A stretch of 33,431 nucleotides of DNA from Desulfosporosinus sp. (lineage in GTDB: Bacteria > Bacillota > Desulfitobacteriia > Desulfitobacteriales > Desulfitobacteriaceae): positions 1-33,431 of the forward strand of contig JARLHV010000132.1 of assembly GCA_031292055.1 (NCBI GenBank), read 5' to 3'. Numbering within the stretch: the first letter of the stretch is position 1; every line of letters starts with the position of its first letter. The position numbers and the translations under genes were made by a program. The notes below the pieces were generated by a model. It was not told the origin of the DNA and ran no database searches. It worked only from the letters and a program-made list of their open reading frames with translations. Shown here one piece after another: positions 11,393 to 20,454 of this stretch.

Positions 11393-11977
11393 ATGTCAAG
11401 AATTGCTGAACCCGAGAAAATGGAAAATATTAAAAGGGCAACGATGGAAGCTTTGATAGAGCATGGCTACGGGGGGATGGCTATTGAATCTATCAGCAAA
11501 AAAGCGGGAGTCTCTCCAGGTTATCTATACAGATACTATAAAAGTAAGGAAGAACTAGTGCAAGTATTGGTAGATTCAACAATGGATGAAATTATCGATA
11601 GCTTTATCTCGGACGTTGATTCTTCCAGTTCACTTTACGAAGCAGGGTATAAAACGATACATAAGCTCTTTATGAAAGCCAATCAAGAACCTCTGTTAGC
11701 TAAATTTTCTGCTGCAGTTGTGATGGATATTAAAATACCGTCCAAAGATAAGGCAGATAATTTTAAATCTGTCCTGGAATTGGCAGAGAGGTGCATTCAA
11801 TTAGGAATAAAAACAGGTGAAATTAATGCCAGAATAACTGCGTTGGAGGTACTAGTAGTATCTTTTACGATACCATTTAGATATTTATCCGTATCGTTAG
11901 CAATGAACAACTACAAACAATTTACACTAGAAGAAGTAAAGAGAGTAGCAAAAATGTGTATTAACGCTTTGAAATAG
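11393..11977 (+). CDS. TetR/AcrR-family transcriptional regulator
   Basis: A 194-aa dimeric one-component repressor. The N-terminal helix-turn-helix reads MAIESISKKAGVSPGYLYRY followed by YKSKEELV, the classic TetR DNA-binding signature; the helical rest (about 60-194) would bind an unknown ligand. The start is set by GGAGG at 11382-11386, six bases before ATG 11393. The next gene, 120 bases downstream on the same strand, is a DHA2 drug exporter, so this protein most likely controls its expression and its own. In the gap, GTAAA/TTTAC (12062-12075) is a weak operator candidate. Confidence 0.9.
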   Translation: MSRIAEPEKMENIKRATMEALIEHGYGGMAIESISKKAGVSPGYLYRYYKSKEELVQVLVDSTMDEIIDSFISDVDSSSSLYEAGYKTIHKLFMKANQEPLLAKFSAAVVMDIKIPSKDKADNFKSVLELAERCIQLGIKTGEINARITALEVLVVSFTIPFRYLSVSLAMNNYKQFTLEEVKRVAKMCINALK

Positions 11978-12097
11978 TTATCTAATTTTAAATGTTTTGT
12001 ATGTTTTACGGTAGATTGTTTTAGATTTTTAGATGACTAGCACTTTTTATGCTTTTGAGAGTAAAACACTTTACAAAACTAAAAAGGAGAAAATGCT

Positions 12098-13609
12098 ATG
12101 CTAACACAACGCAAGAAATGGTTAATTCTCGTTATTGTCTCTTTAGGACTTTTCATGGATCTTCTCGACATGACCATTGTTAATGTAGCTATACCTAAAA
12201 TTATGATCGACTTTGGAGCTAATATGAATTTAACTCAATATGTCATTACAGCCTATATGGTAACGATTGGGATCTTTGCACCTGTCACAGCCTATTTTGC
12301 CGACACCTTTGGTATAAAAAAAATCTTTATTATCAGCCTTGTCGTTTTTACTATCGGTTCGGCTTCCTGTGCACTGGCTTGGAATATTCATGCTCTGATT
12401 GGATTTCGAATCTTTCAAGCGATCGGCGGAGGTATTATTATGCCCCTGGCCTTATCAATTGTTAAGAAAATATTTTCCAAAGAAGAACTCCCCTTGGCTA
12501 TGGGACTGATGGGGATTCCGTTAATCTTAGCGCCTGCTCTAGGGCCTACCATCGGTGGATATTTTGTAGGAATCCATGATAACTGGCGTTATATTTTCTG
12601 GGTCAATGTCCCAATCGGAATCCTGACGAGCTATTTGAGCTATTCAATAATTCAAGAATTTGAAAAAATCCAGAAAAAACTTGATATAATAGGTTTTATC
12701 CTGTCCTCAATCGGTTTTGCTACCCTTTTTCTCGCAATCACTAACGGTGCTGAAGATGGTTGGAGTTCTTTTGAGATTGTATCCCTCTTTGTTACCGCAG
12801 CTATTATGCTTCTGCTGTTTTTCACAATCGAACAAACCGTTCCGGAACCCCTGATTGATTTTCGAATTTTTCGAAATCGGGTTTATTCTGCAGCACTCTT
12901 TGTAACATTTTTCCTCATGATAATCTTATTTGGAACCTTGTATCTTCTCCCCTTGTTTATGCAGCAATTACGCAATCTGGGAGCCTTTCCTACCGGTTTA
13001 ATCTTGATCCCAGAATTTGCCGGAGCACTTCTGACTATTCCGTTAAGCGCCATGCTGTTGCCGCGGATTGGTGCCGTTATTCCGACCATTACAGGCATGA
13101 TTATTATGGTCTTTGGAACGTATCCTTTTATTCACCTTCAAATACTAACGGATCTTCACTCAGTCGAATTGTATCTTTTTGTAATTGGCAGTGGCATTGG
13201 TTTGGCAATTATGCCCTCAATCACATTGGCTTTCAGTGTCTTACCTGAAGAATTGGTAAACCAAGGGTCTGCTGCTCTCAATTTAGTAAGACAACTCGGA
13301 AGTGCCTTTGGGGTCTCTATTTTAACAAGTGTTATCGATCAACGTGCCCCTTACTATATGCAACGGATCGTCGATCAAGGCTCAACTGGATCCAACACGA
13401 TACTTTTTTTCAACCACTACCAGTATTATTTCCAGTCGTTAGGATACAGCTTAACCCAAGCAAAACAGTTGGCAGTGACCTATGCCATAAGTTTTTTTCA
13501 ACAGCAAGCTGCGGTTCAATCTTTCCACGACGCCTTTGGTGTTTCATTGGTCGCGGCAATCTTGGGAATAATTCCGGCTATCTTTTTATTTCAGAGAAAT
13601 CCCAGGTAG
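12098..13609 (+). CDS. DHA2-family MFS multidrug exporter (EmrB/QacA)
   Basis: A 503-aa, 14-helix drug:H+ antiporter in the cytoplasmic membrane. TM1 has the DHA2 signature LGLFMDLLDMTIVNVAIPKI, and TM5 carries antiporter motif C (APALGPTIGGY). The WRYIFWVNVPIGI segment after TM5 is also typical of EmrB. AAGGAG about 9 bases upstream of ATG 12098 fixes the start. It follows the TetR gene directly, suggesting inducible efflux; the substrate cannot be read from sequence. It is distinct in sequence from the exporter at the left end of the window. Confidence 0.93.
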   Translation: MLTQRKKWLILVIVSLGLFMDLLDMTIVNVAIPKIMIDFGANMNLTQYVITAYMVTIGIFAPVTAYFADTFGIKKIFIISLVVFTIGSASCALAWNIHALIGFRIFQAIGGGIIMPLALSIVKKIFSKEELPLAMGLMGIPLILAPALGPTIGGYFVGIHDNWRYIFWVNVPIGILTSYLSYSIIQEFEKIQKKLDIIGFILSSIGFATLFLAITNGAEDGWSSFEIVSLFVTAAIMLLLFFTIEQTVPEPLIDFRIFRNRVYSAALFVTFFLMIILFGTLYLLPLFMQQLRNLGAFPTGLILIPEFAGALLTIPLSAMLLPRIGAVIPTITGMIIMVFGTYPFIHLQILTDLHSVELYLFVIGSGIGLAIMPSITLAFSVLPEELVNQGSAALNLVRQLGSAFGVSILTSVIDQRAPYYMQRIVDQGSTGSNTILFFNHYQYYFQSLGYSLTQAKQLAVTYAISFFQQQAAVQSFHDAFGVSLVAAILGIIPAIFLFQRNPR

Positions 13610-13657
13610 AGCCCAACCAATGACTATTAAGGTAGACAGCACAAAGTTACAGTTATC

Positions 13658-13694
13658 AAAAATGACCTCCACTTAAGAAGCGCAGGTCATTTTT
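13658..13694. terminator. Bidirectional intrinsic terminator
   Basis: AAAAATGACCT (13658-13668) and AGGTCATTTTT (13684-13694) form an 11-bp stem with A/T tails on both sides. It sits between the convergent exporter (plus) and acyl-CoA dehydrogenase (minus), so it can end both transcripts. Confidence 0.85.
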
Positions 13695-13710
13695 AATTGC
13701 TTATTATATG

Positions 13711-15546
13711 CTAGTATTCGAAAACATCAACTGGAACATCAAGAGCTGAGGTATCACCATCTATTACTATTTCCGCAACTGCCCATACATTAGGAACTAC
13801 ATTGCGCACGTAATACTTGGCGGTGGCCACTTTGCCCGTGTAGAACTTATAATCAAAGTGATCCGGTCCCACTTCTTTGGCTTTCTTATCAGCCAATACC
13901 GCTTGATCGAGAATCTGCCGACCACAGAACAGCTGGGAGGTGGCCGTCAAGACACGACGAGAATAGAGGGGAATCATGCTCATATTGGTCTTAGCATATC
14001 CAGCCAGAGCCTTGATCATATCTTTGTAGGCATCAAGAGCCTTGCCCAAGTTGGCAAATTCCTTACTTAAAGCAGCATTGCCTTGATTAGCTTCATAGAA
14101 ATCCACCATTTCCTGGACCCAATCACCAAAAATAGAGCCTCCCTTCATATTCATTTTGCGACCAACCAGATCTAAGGACTGAATAAAGTTGGTGCCTTCC
14201 CAGATAGAGTAGATTTTCATGTCGCGAGCGATTTGGGATACAGGATATTCTTCGCAGTAGCCATAACCACCATAGGATTGGATCGCTTCGCCAATTAGCC
14301 ACCAACCTTCATCAGAAGGATAGGCCTTGCAAAGCGGGGTGGTCATTTCAATCAGGTCGTTGGCAGCTTTTCTTACTGCCGGATCAGGATCACGATGCCT
14401 CTGGTCAAAAGCCAGATAAACCCTATACATCATGGCTCGCATGGCTTCAATGTGAGCTTTGCCCATCATCAAAGTACGTTTAATATCTTCATGGTTAATA
14501 ATCGCCACCCGACCAGCCTTAGGATTAGTCATCAAGCGGCCTTGTACTCTTTCTTTAGCATTGTCGCGGGCATTGGCAAAGGCGTTGATAATGCACGATA
14601 GAGACATATGGCCAGTTTCCATGCGAGCCATGTTCATCATTTGGAACATCTGGGCCATACCTGCGCCCTTACCTTCGTTTTCACGTGGATCAATCCCCAG
14701 CAACCAACCGCGACAATTATCGTTTTCCCCGGCGGCCAAAGAGGCAGTGACAGAACCATGCTGGCCCATCTTATGCTCTACCCCAGTGTTCTCGAAATCA
14801 TTGTCTTCAAAACTTCCATCTTCGTTAACCCATAACTTGGGAACTACGAACAGTGAGATGCCGCCCGTACCCGGTTTGGCACCTTCAATACGAGCTAGGT
14901 AGAGATGGATGATATTTTCCGTAAAATCATTATTTCCGCCAGTAATAAATATCTTATTGCCTTTAATTTTAAAAATGCGCGGATCATCCGTTGGATAGGC
15001 CTTAGAAAGAATATCCCCGACATCGGACCCGGCGCCGGGTTCGGTTAGACACATGGTTCCAGCCCAGGTTCCATCCATCATTTTCGGAAGGAACATGGCT
15101 TTTAATTTATCATCGCCAAAGCTTTGAATTAAATCGGCAGCCCCACTGGTCAGGAGAATATAGGGCATAAAGGCAGGATTCGCTGCACAAATCAGTTCCC
15201 AAACAGCAGCGTACAACATTTCTGGTAATACCATGGCATCAGGTGAATTGTCGATATTGCTCGTACCCCAGCCCTCTTCTTGCAACTTGTGGAAAAGAGG
15301 TCCAAAACTGGGTGGAGTAGTTACCTTGCCGTCAGCAAACGTAACGGGATGGGTCTCGTTTTCGTTGTTGGTCGCTTCAATTACTTCCTTGCACATTTTT
15401 AGAACGGGCTGCAAAACTGATTTAATGTCATCTCTGGAATAATAGTCAGCAAACTGCGGGTAGTTAAAAATGCCCTCAGTCGGAAGCCATTCTTGAATAA
15501 TAAACTCAAAATCTCTAATATTGTTAACGGCAAAATTCGAAGCCAT
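13711..15546 (-). CDS. Long-type acyl-CoA dehydrogenase
   Basis: FAD enzyme that introduces the 2,3 double bond in an acyl-CoA, passing electrons to an electron-transfer flavoprotein. Seen: CLTEPGAGSDVG and KIFITGGNND of the beta domain, SYGGYGYCEEYPVSQIARD, and the catalytic Glu in IWEGTNFIQ (E450). At 611 aa it is much longer than classical butyryl-CoA dehydrogenase (about 380); the extra N-terminal part and C-terminal domain match the long AcdA/DmdC-like group. Last gene of the operon, 108 bases after the thiolase stop, with GGAGG before ATG 15546 and a terminator beyond its stop. Chain length preference is not readable. No etfAB lies nearby. Confidence 0.92.
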   Translation of the reverse strand: MASNFAVNNIRDFEFIIQEWLPTEGIFNYPQFADYYSRDDIKSVLQPVLKMCKEVIEATNNENETHPVTFADGKVTTPPSFGPLFHKLQEEGWGTSNIDNSPDAMVLPEMLYAAVWELICAANPAFMPYILLTSGAADLIQSFGDDKLKAMFLPKMMDGTWAGTMCLTEPGAGSDVGDILSKAYPTDDPRIFKIKGNKIFITGGNNDFTENIIHLYLARIEGAKPGTGGISLFVVPKLWVNEDGSFEDNDFENTGVEHKMGQHGSVTASLAAGENDNCRGWLLGIDPRENEGKGAGMAQMFQMMNMARMETGHMSLSCIINAFANARDNAKERVQGRLMTNPKAGRVAIINHEDIKRTLMMGKAHIEAMRAMMYRVYLAFDQRHRDPDPAVRKAANDLIEMTTPLCKAYPSDEGWWLIGEAIQSYGGYGYCEEYPVSQIARDMKIYSIWEGTNFIQSLDLVGRKMNMKGGSIFGDWVQEMVDFYEANQGNAALSKEFANLGKALDAYKDMIKALAGYAKTNMSMIPLYSRRVLTATSQLFCGRQILDQAVLADKKAKEVGPDHFDYKFYTGKVATAKYYVRNVVPNVWAVAEIVIDGDTSALDVPVDVFEY

Positions 15547-15654
15547 GTTTACATTTCCTCCAGTTCTAAGCTTATTCTCTACTTTGTTTTCTACATAGAA
15601 TCCGATGCTGGCTTAAAGACCTTCACCCCCACTATTGATTATAGGAAGGAGACT

Positions 15655-16884
15655 CTAGATATCTCTAGTCCACAGGGAAGCCATCGCTGCTCCGCCACCT
15701 ACGCAAAGGGAAGCTCCTCCTGTTGTTTTGCCGAGTCTTTCCAGCTCATAGTAGAGGCTGACAATTATGCGCAAGCCAGTAGCACCCACCGGATGACCCA
15801 GACCAATTCCTGAACCATTGCTATTAATATTGCCATCCTGTTCAAAGGTGCCTATATTCAACGTAATCCCTGCTTCGTCTTTGATTTTCCTGCCAACGCC
15901 AAGGACCTGGGCTGCAAAGGCTTCGTTGATTTCCCAGTAATCAACGTCTTCATACTTCATTCCTGCCTCTTTCAAACATTTGGTTATAGCAACTGCAGGG
16001 CCTAAGCCCATAACACGAGCTTCTACCCCTTCATCACAGACATTTATAAGTTTCATTAGAGGTTTAATGCCTAGTTCTTCAGCTTTTTTCTTCGTCATCA
16101 GAACTACAGCCGCCGCTGCGTCATTAAGACCGGAAGCATTGGCAGCAGTTACCACTCCATCTTTCTTAAATACGGGTTTTAGTTTTGCCATAGATTCTAG
16201 ACTTGCATCCCGGATTGGATGCTCATCTTTACTGAATACATATTCTTTCCTGCCCTTTTTTACTGGAACAGGAACAATCTCTCTCTCAAAACGACCTTCA
16301 TCACTGGCTCTTACCGCTCTCTGATGGCTGAGCAGTGCTAGGGTATCACATTCTTCTCTGGTAATTCCATAGAGTTCAGCAATATTTTCAGCAGTTCCGC
16401 CCATATGGGAACCGGCCAATTGGCATACCAGTCCATCGAGAAGCATAGCGTCCTGAAGTTTGACATCTCCCATTCTGGCACCCCATCGGGTAGTCGTAGA
16501 GATGTAAGGGATATTACTCATACTTTCTGTACCGGTTACTAGGGCAATATCGTATTTACCCAGTTGCAATTTCATGGCAGCAATTTCCAAAGCTCTCATG
16601 CCTGAAGCGCAGTTCTGATTGACCATGCAGGCACTTGAGGTGGGATCCATACCTATTTCCATAGCGACAATACGGGGTGGACAAGAGCCATTACCATGGC
16701 CTAAACACATACCTGCTACGATTTCATTGACCTGTTTGGGGTCAATTCCCGCCCTCTTAATAGCCTCAGTCGCAACAATCTTGGTCAATTCATTGGCCGC
16801 TACCGGTTGGAGTGAACCTCCATAAGCGCCAATCGGTGTCCTACAGGCACTAACTATTACAACTTCATTAAGTTCCATTGCCAT
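15655..16884 (-). CDS. Acetyl-CoA acetyltransferase (thiolase)
   Basis: Condenses two acetyl-CoA to acetoacetyl-CoA or cleaves it. All thiolase residues are present: nucleophile Cys in NQNCASGMRALE (C92 from this start), NEAFAAQ, His in GLGHPVGATG and the second Cys in SLCVGGGAAM. A TTG at 16890 is in frame, but ATG 16884 has AAGGGAGAG seven bases upstream, giving 409 aa, slightly longer than the usual 390-395. Fourth gene of the sigma-54-linked operon. Both biosynthetic and degradative roles are possible. Confidence 0.94.
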   Translation of the reverse strand: MAMELNEVVIVSACRTPIGAYGGSLQPVAANELTKIVATEAIKRAGIDPKQVNEIVAGMCLGHGNGSCPPRIVAMEIGMDPTSSACMVNQNCASGMRALEIAAMKLQLGKYDIALVTGTESMSNIPYISTTTRWGARMGDVKLQDAMLLDGLVCQLAGSHMGGTAENIAELYGITREECDTLALLSHQRAVRASDEGRFEREIVPVPVKKGRKEYVFSKDEHPIRDASLESMAKLKPVFKKDGVVTAANASGLNDAAAAVVLMTKKKAEELGIKPLMKLINVCDEGVEARVMGLGPAVAITKCLKEAGMKYEDVDYWEINEAFAAQVLGVGRKIKDEAGITLNIGTFEQDGNINSNGSGIGLGHPVGATGLRIIVSLYYELERLGKTTGGASLCVGGGAAMASLWTRDI

Positions 16885-16945
16885 AATCAAACTCTCCCTT
16901 TTATTAATTTTAATATTCCACTCAGGATTTGAGCAAACTATTTCC

Positions 16946-18289
16946 TTAGGATATCTTGTTACTCCTTACCCAAATTTTATTGACATCCGCTTCTTTGATT
17001 AGTTCATCACGCAAATCAGGATGAGCAATATTTATCAAGGCCTCAGCTCGTTCCCACGTACTCTTAGACTTAAGCATTGCTACGCCGTATTCAGTGATCA
17101 GATAATAATTCATACTCCTAGGAACGGTAACAATTGTTCCCGGAGTCAGAATAGGCTTGATACGTGATTGCAGCTTCCCCTCTTTATCAAGGAACGTAGA
17201 AGTAAGACAGATTAGCCCCTTACCTCCCTTGGATTTATAGGACCCATAAATAAAGTCTAACTGACCCCCAGTTCCTGAAATCTGTCTTATTCCTGAAGAC
17301 TCTGATGCGACCTGGCCATAGAGGTCCACTTCTATAGCGTTGTTAATACATATCATGTTATCGTTTTGACAAATTATGTCAGGATCATTAGTGTAGTTAA
17401 CCGGATAAATTGCACAACTCGGATTATTATCCAAGAAATCATAGAGCTTGTTGGTTCCCATGGCAAAGGTATAGACCATCTTCCCTTTGTCAAGCTGTTT
17501 GCGCAGACCAGTAATTCTTCCGGCTTCGTACATATCTACAAATGAATCTACCAACATTTCCGTATGAACTCCTAGGTCTTTTAAATCGGATTGGGCTATC
17601 ATTGCGCCAACTGCATTGGGCATGGCTCCAATCCCTAACTGCAGGCAAGCACCATCCTCGATTTGTCCGAGCACAATTGTAGCGATTGTTCTATCCACAT
17701 CTGAGATAGGGGTTTCGGGAAGCTGAATTAGGGGCCTATTGTCCCCCTGGACAAAATAATCAATTTCGGATACATGCAATGTCTCCCTTGCTCCACCCAA
17801 ACATCTCGGTACAGACTCATTTACTTCGGCAATCACTATTTTAGCAGCATCACAGAAGGCATGCGTCATGGAATTAGCCGTACCCAAGTTTACAAAGCCG
17901 TGTTGATCGGGCGGAGTAACCTTGATCAAGGCTACGTCGACTGCTACCAAACCCCGTTCATAATAACTGGGACCCTCATGATAGTTCAGCGGAATGTAGT
18001 TGCACAGATTTTTATCATGTAGCTTTCTGCTCGCCCCACTAAAGTGCCAATCATTATAAATGAAATGTTTTCTTTCCGGATCACTTATTACTGTTTGCGG
18101 TGGAAATGGACAAGTAACCGTTCTAATGATTACCCCTGTTAATTCATCTTTTCGCTTGGCTAAAGCCGCATCTAAAATATGAGAATTCATCATAAATTCG
18201 CCATAATGAACGACATCGCCGGATTTTACAACCTTGACTGCCTCATCTGCAGAGACGAATTTGTGCTCGTATTCACTCTTATAATCCAA
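16946..18289 (-). CDS. Butyrate/4-hydroxybutyrate-type CoA-transferase
   Basis: Acetyl-CoA hydrolase/transferase family (class I CoA-transferase), exchanging CoA between acetate and a short acid such as butyrate. Seen: GIGAMPNAVGAM (about 219-230), the likely catalytic Glu in LGVHTEMLVDS (E244, corresponding to Glu238 of the clostridial 4-hydroxybutyrate enzyme) and the later SGTGGQLDFIYGSYKSKGGK glycine-rich site. 447 aa, normal length. The start is TTG 18289, supported by AAGGAGAG six bases upstream. Third gene of the operon, about 60 bases from each neighbour. It would activate an incoming acid at the cost of acetyl-CoA, or release butyrate. Exact acid not determined. Confidence 0.88.
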   Translation of the reverse strand: MDYKSEYEHKFVSADEAVKVVKSGDVVHYGEFMMNSHILDAALAKRKDELTGVIIRTVTCPFPPQTVISDPERKHFIYNDWHFSGASRKLHDKNLCNYIPLNYHEGPSYYERGLVAVDVALIKVTPPDQHGFVNLGTANSMTHAFCDAAKIVIAEVNESVPRCLGGARETLHVSEIDYFVQGDNRPLIQLPETPISDVDRTIATIVLGQIEDGACLQLGIGAMPNAVGAMIAQSDLKDLGVHTEMLVDSFVDMYEAGRITGLRKQLDKGKMVYTFAMGTNKLYDFLDNNPSCAIYPVNYTNDPDIICQNDNMICINNAIEVDLYGQVASESSGIRQISGTGGQLDFIYGSYKSKGGKGLICLTSTFLDKEGKLQSRIKPILTPGTIVTVPRSMNYYLITEYGVAMLKSKSTWERAEALINIAHPDLRDELIKEADVNKIWVRSNKIS

Positions 18290-18350
18290 GTCAAGCTCTC
18301 CTTGTTATTTATTTCCCGAAAGTTTTGACTATATCTTCAACACTTTTAAG

Positions 18351-19133
18351 TTACTTACCCATAAATTGCGGTTTTCTCTTGTCAACAAAAGCACTCATTC
18401 CTTCAGACTTGTCAGTTGTAGCACAGCACATACCGAACATATCCGACTCAATGCCCATAGCTGTGTCAATATCTACCTGCAAACCTTTGTTGATGGCATG
18501 TTTGGCATAACCAACTGCCAGAGGAGCCTTACTGGCAATTTTCTTGGCAAGTTTCTTAGCTTCGTCCATCAGTTGCTCCAGGGGATAAACATGGTTTACC
18601 AGACCTATGCGGTAGGCTTCCTGAGCATTAATTACATCGGCCGTATAGGTAAGTTCTTTAGCACGGCCTTCACCAATCAAACGAGGCAGGCGTTGTGTTC
18701 CTCCAAAGCCTGGTATAACCCCCAGGCCTACTTCAGGTTGCGCAAAAATTGCAGTTTCCGATGCCAATCGTATGTCGCAGGACATGGCCAACTCACACCC
18801 CCCACCAAGAGCAAAGCCATTAACAGCGGCAATCACAGGTTTTTCCAGAAGCTCAAACTGTCGCATTACCCTTTCTCCTAGATCAGAGAAGAATCTCCCT
18901 TCAGATGGAGAAAGAGGAAGCATAAAATTGATGTCAGCCCCGGCCACAAATGATTTTTCGCCCGTTCCTGTCACGATCATAACCTTGATGTTGGGATCCG
19001 CTTTAACATTTTTAACCGCTACTTCCATTTCGCACAACGTCTCAAGATTGAGAGCATTCATGGCTTTAGGTCGGTTAATAGAGAGTATGGCTAAATAATC
19101 TTCTTTTTCCAAGCTGATGTTTTCGAATTCCAA
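18351..19133 (-). CDS. crt: Enoyl-CoA hydratase (crotonase)
   Basis: Hydrates crotonyl-CoA to 3-hydroxybutyryl-CoA. The crotonase fold shows the oxyanion-hole segments (FVAGADINFM and NGFALGGGCE) and both catalytic glutamates: E114 in GGGCELAMSCD and E134 in FAQPEVGLGVIPGFGGTQRL. 260 aa, standard. TTG 19133 is the start, with AAAGGTGG seven bases upstream. Second gene of the operon between hbd and the CoA-transferase. Broader crotonase activity cannot be excluded, but the context favours the four-carbon substrate. Confidence 0.93.
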   Translation of the reverse strand: MEFENISLEKEDYLAILSINRPKAMNALNLETLCEMEVAVKNVKADPNIKVMIVTGTGEKSFVAGADINFMLPLSPSEGRFFSDLGERVMRQFELLEKPVIAAVNGFALGGGCELAMSCDIRLASETAIFAQPEVGLGVIPGFGGTQRLPRLIGEGRAKELTYTADVINAQEAYRIGLVNHVYPLEQLMDEAKKLAKKIASKAPLAVGYAKHAINKGLQVDIDTAMGIESDMFGMCCATTDKSEGMSAFVDKRKPQFMGK

Positions 19134-19197
19134 GTTCTGACCACCTTTCCAATCTAATACTGCAATTATTCGCCCCCAGCTTGTAGGTTCAACCTAC

Positions 19198-20052
19198 TTA
19201 CTTACTGTAATCATAGAAACCTTTGCCACTTTTCTTGCCTAAGTGTCCAGCACGTACTTTTTGTCTGAATGCCAACGAAGGACGGTATTTGGAATCGGCA
19301 AATTCTTTGACGAAAAATTCACATACTGCCAAAACAATGTCTATCCCAACCAGATCAGCCAACGCCAAGGGACCCATTGGCATACCTGCCCCAAGTTTCA
19401 TGGCTTTATCGATTTCTTCAGCTGAGGCGATGCCTTCTTGATACACGTTGGCCGCTTCATTGATATAGGGAATCAAGATGCGATTGACGATAAAGCCAGG
19501 ACTTTCTTTTGCCACTACCGGTTCCTTGCCAATTTTCTTGGATAATTCAAGGACTGCCTGCACAGCATCATCGCTTGTTACAACGCCTGGGATGACTTCC
19601 ACTAATTTCATAACGGGTACCGGATTAAAAAAATGCATTCCCACCACTTTATCAGGGCGATTGGTGGCTGCCGCAATCTCAGTAATACTTAGAGCTGAAG
19701 TATTAGTAGCCAAAATTGTATCGGGCTTACAAATTTCACCGAGTTGTTTTTGGACTTTCTTTTTGATATCAATGTTTTCTACAATCGCTTCGATTACAAT
19801 GTCAACATCTTTAAAATCGTTAATATCAGTGCTGCTGATTAACAGAGCATTATAATTGCCCACGGTCTCAACGGTCACTTTACCTTTTTCCACCGCTCTG
19901 GCCCATGCTTTGTTTAAACCCTTAACTGCTTTAGCCAATATTTCTGGTACGACATCGATTAAAACAACACTATATCCTGCTTCAACGCTTACTTGAGCAA
20001 TGCCTGCACCCATCGTACCAGCGCCTAACACGCCAATTTTTTTAATTTCCAT
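19198..20052 (-). CDS. hbd: 3-hydroxybutyryl-CoA dehydrogenase
   Basis: Oxidises 3-hydroxybutyryl-CoA or reduces acetoacetyl-CoA with NAD(P)(H). Rossmann loop GVLGAGTMGAGIAQ (residues 7-20), catalytic His in GMHFFNPVPVMKLVEVI, and ESPGFIVNRILIPYINEA of the helical domain. The frame opens further upstream to 20121, but ATG 20052 has GAGGAGGT at the proper distance and gives 284 aa, the family length. The predicted sigma-54 transcription start near 20117 lies inside the longer frame, which also rules it out. First gene of the operon. Confidence 0.95.
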   Translation of the reverse strand: MEIKKIGVLGAGTMGAGIAQVSVEAGYSVVLIDVVPEILAKAVKGLNKAWARAVEKGKVTVETVGNYNALLISSTDINDFKDVDIVIEAIVENIDIKKKVQKQLGEICKPDTILATNTSALSITEIAAATNRPDKVVGMHFFNPVPVMKLVEVIPGVVTSDDAVQAVLELSKKIGKEPVVAKESPGFIVNRILIPYINEAANVYQEGIASAEEIDKAMKLGAGMPMGPLALADLVGIDIVLAVCEFFVKEFADSKYRPSLAFRQKVRAGHLGKKSGKGFYDYSK

Positions 20053-20126
20053 ATCAATTACCTCCTCTAATTCGTCATAATTCTCCAAACTACACCTCTC
20101 AACTTCCCTCCTTTTGTACAATCAAT

Positions 20127-20144
20127 ATGCAAGAATAAAACCAA
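20127..20144 (-). promoter_or_regulatory. Sigma-54 (-24/-12) promoter of the hbd operon
   Basis: On the minus strand the sequence reads TTGGTTTTATTCTTGCAT: the invariant GG (20142-20141) and GC (20130-20129) are exactly 10 bases apart, and TTGCA matches the -12 element fully. It lies 75 bases upstream of the hbd start codon. The gene next door encodes a sigma-54 activator with an intact GAFTGA loop, which strongly supports the assignment. Confidence 0.82.
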
Positions 20145-20179
20145 CTTTCTGATTTTTATGATTAATTCAGAGAATTAAA

Positions 20180-20207
20180 TAAAAAAGGCCTGGGAAATTC
20201 CAGGCCT
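20180..20207 (-). terminator. Intrinsic terminator after the sigma-54 activator gene
   Basis: On the minus strand AGGCCTGGAA pairs with TTCCCAGGCCT across a very short loop and is followed by six or more T. It is about 250 bases past the activator's stop codon and just upstream of the hbd promoter, insulating the two transcripts. Confidence 0.75.
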
Positions 20208-20234
20208 AAGCAATCATCGAATCTATGCTATTAC

Positions 20235-20248
20235 TCAACTTTAGTTGA
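20235..20248. promoter_or_regulatory. Candidate upstream activator site (UAS)
   Basis: TCAACT-TT-AGTTGA is a 14-base dyad with perfect 6-base arms about 95 bases upstream of the -24 element, a usual distance for sigma-54 enhancers. Only one clear copy was seen, so this is a candidate only. The rest of 20210-20454 shows no gene. Confidence 0.4.
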
Positions 20249-20454
20249 TTTTTGCTGATATTCTAACAATACCGATCTTGCTCAGTGAGGATTGAAGCGC
20301 ACGTTAAAAAATAGATTTGATAGTGAACAGACTCGACAAAAACCACTACAGCCCTACCAAAATCATGCCGATAGATGCATTTCATTGTCTTTGATTGGAT
20401 ACATTCTTCTCTAAGGGAGGACAATCTGTCTCAATTTAACTACATAGTAATCAT

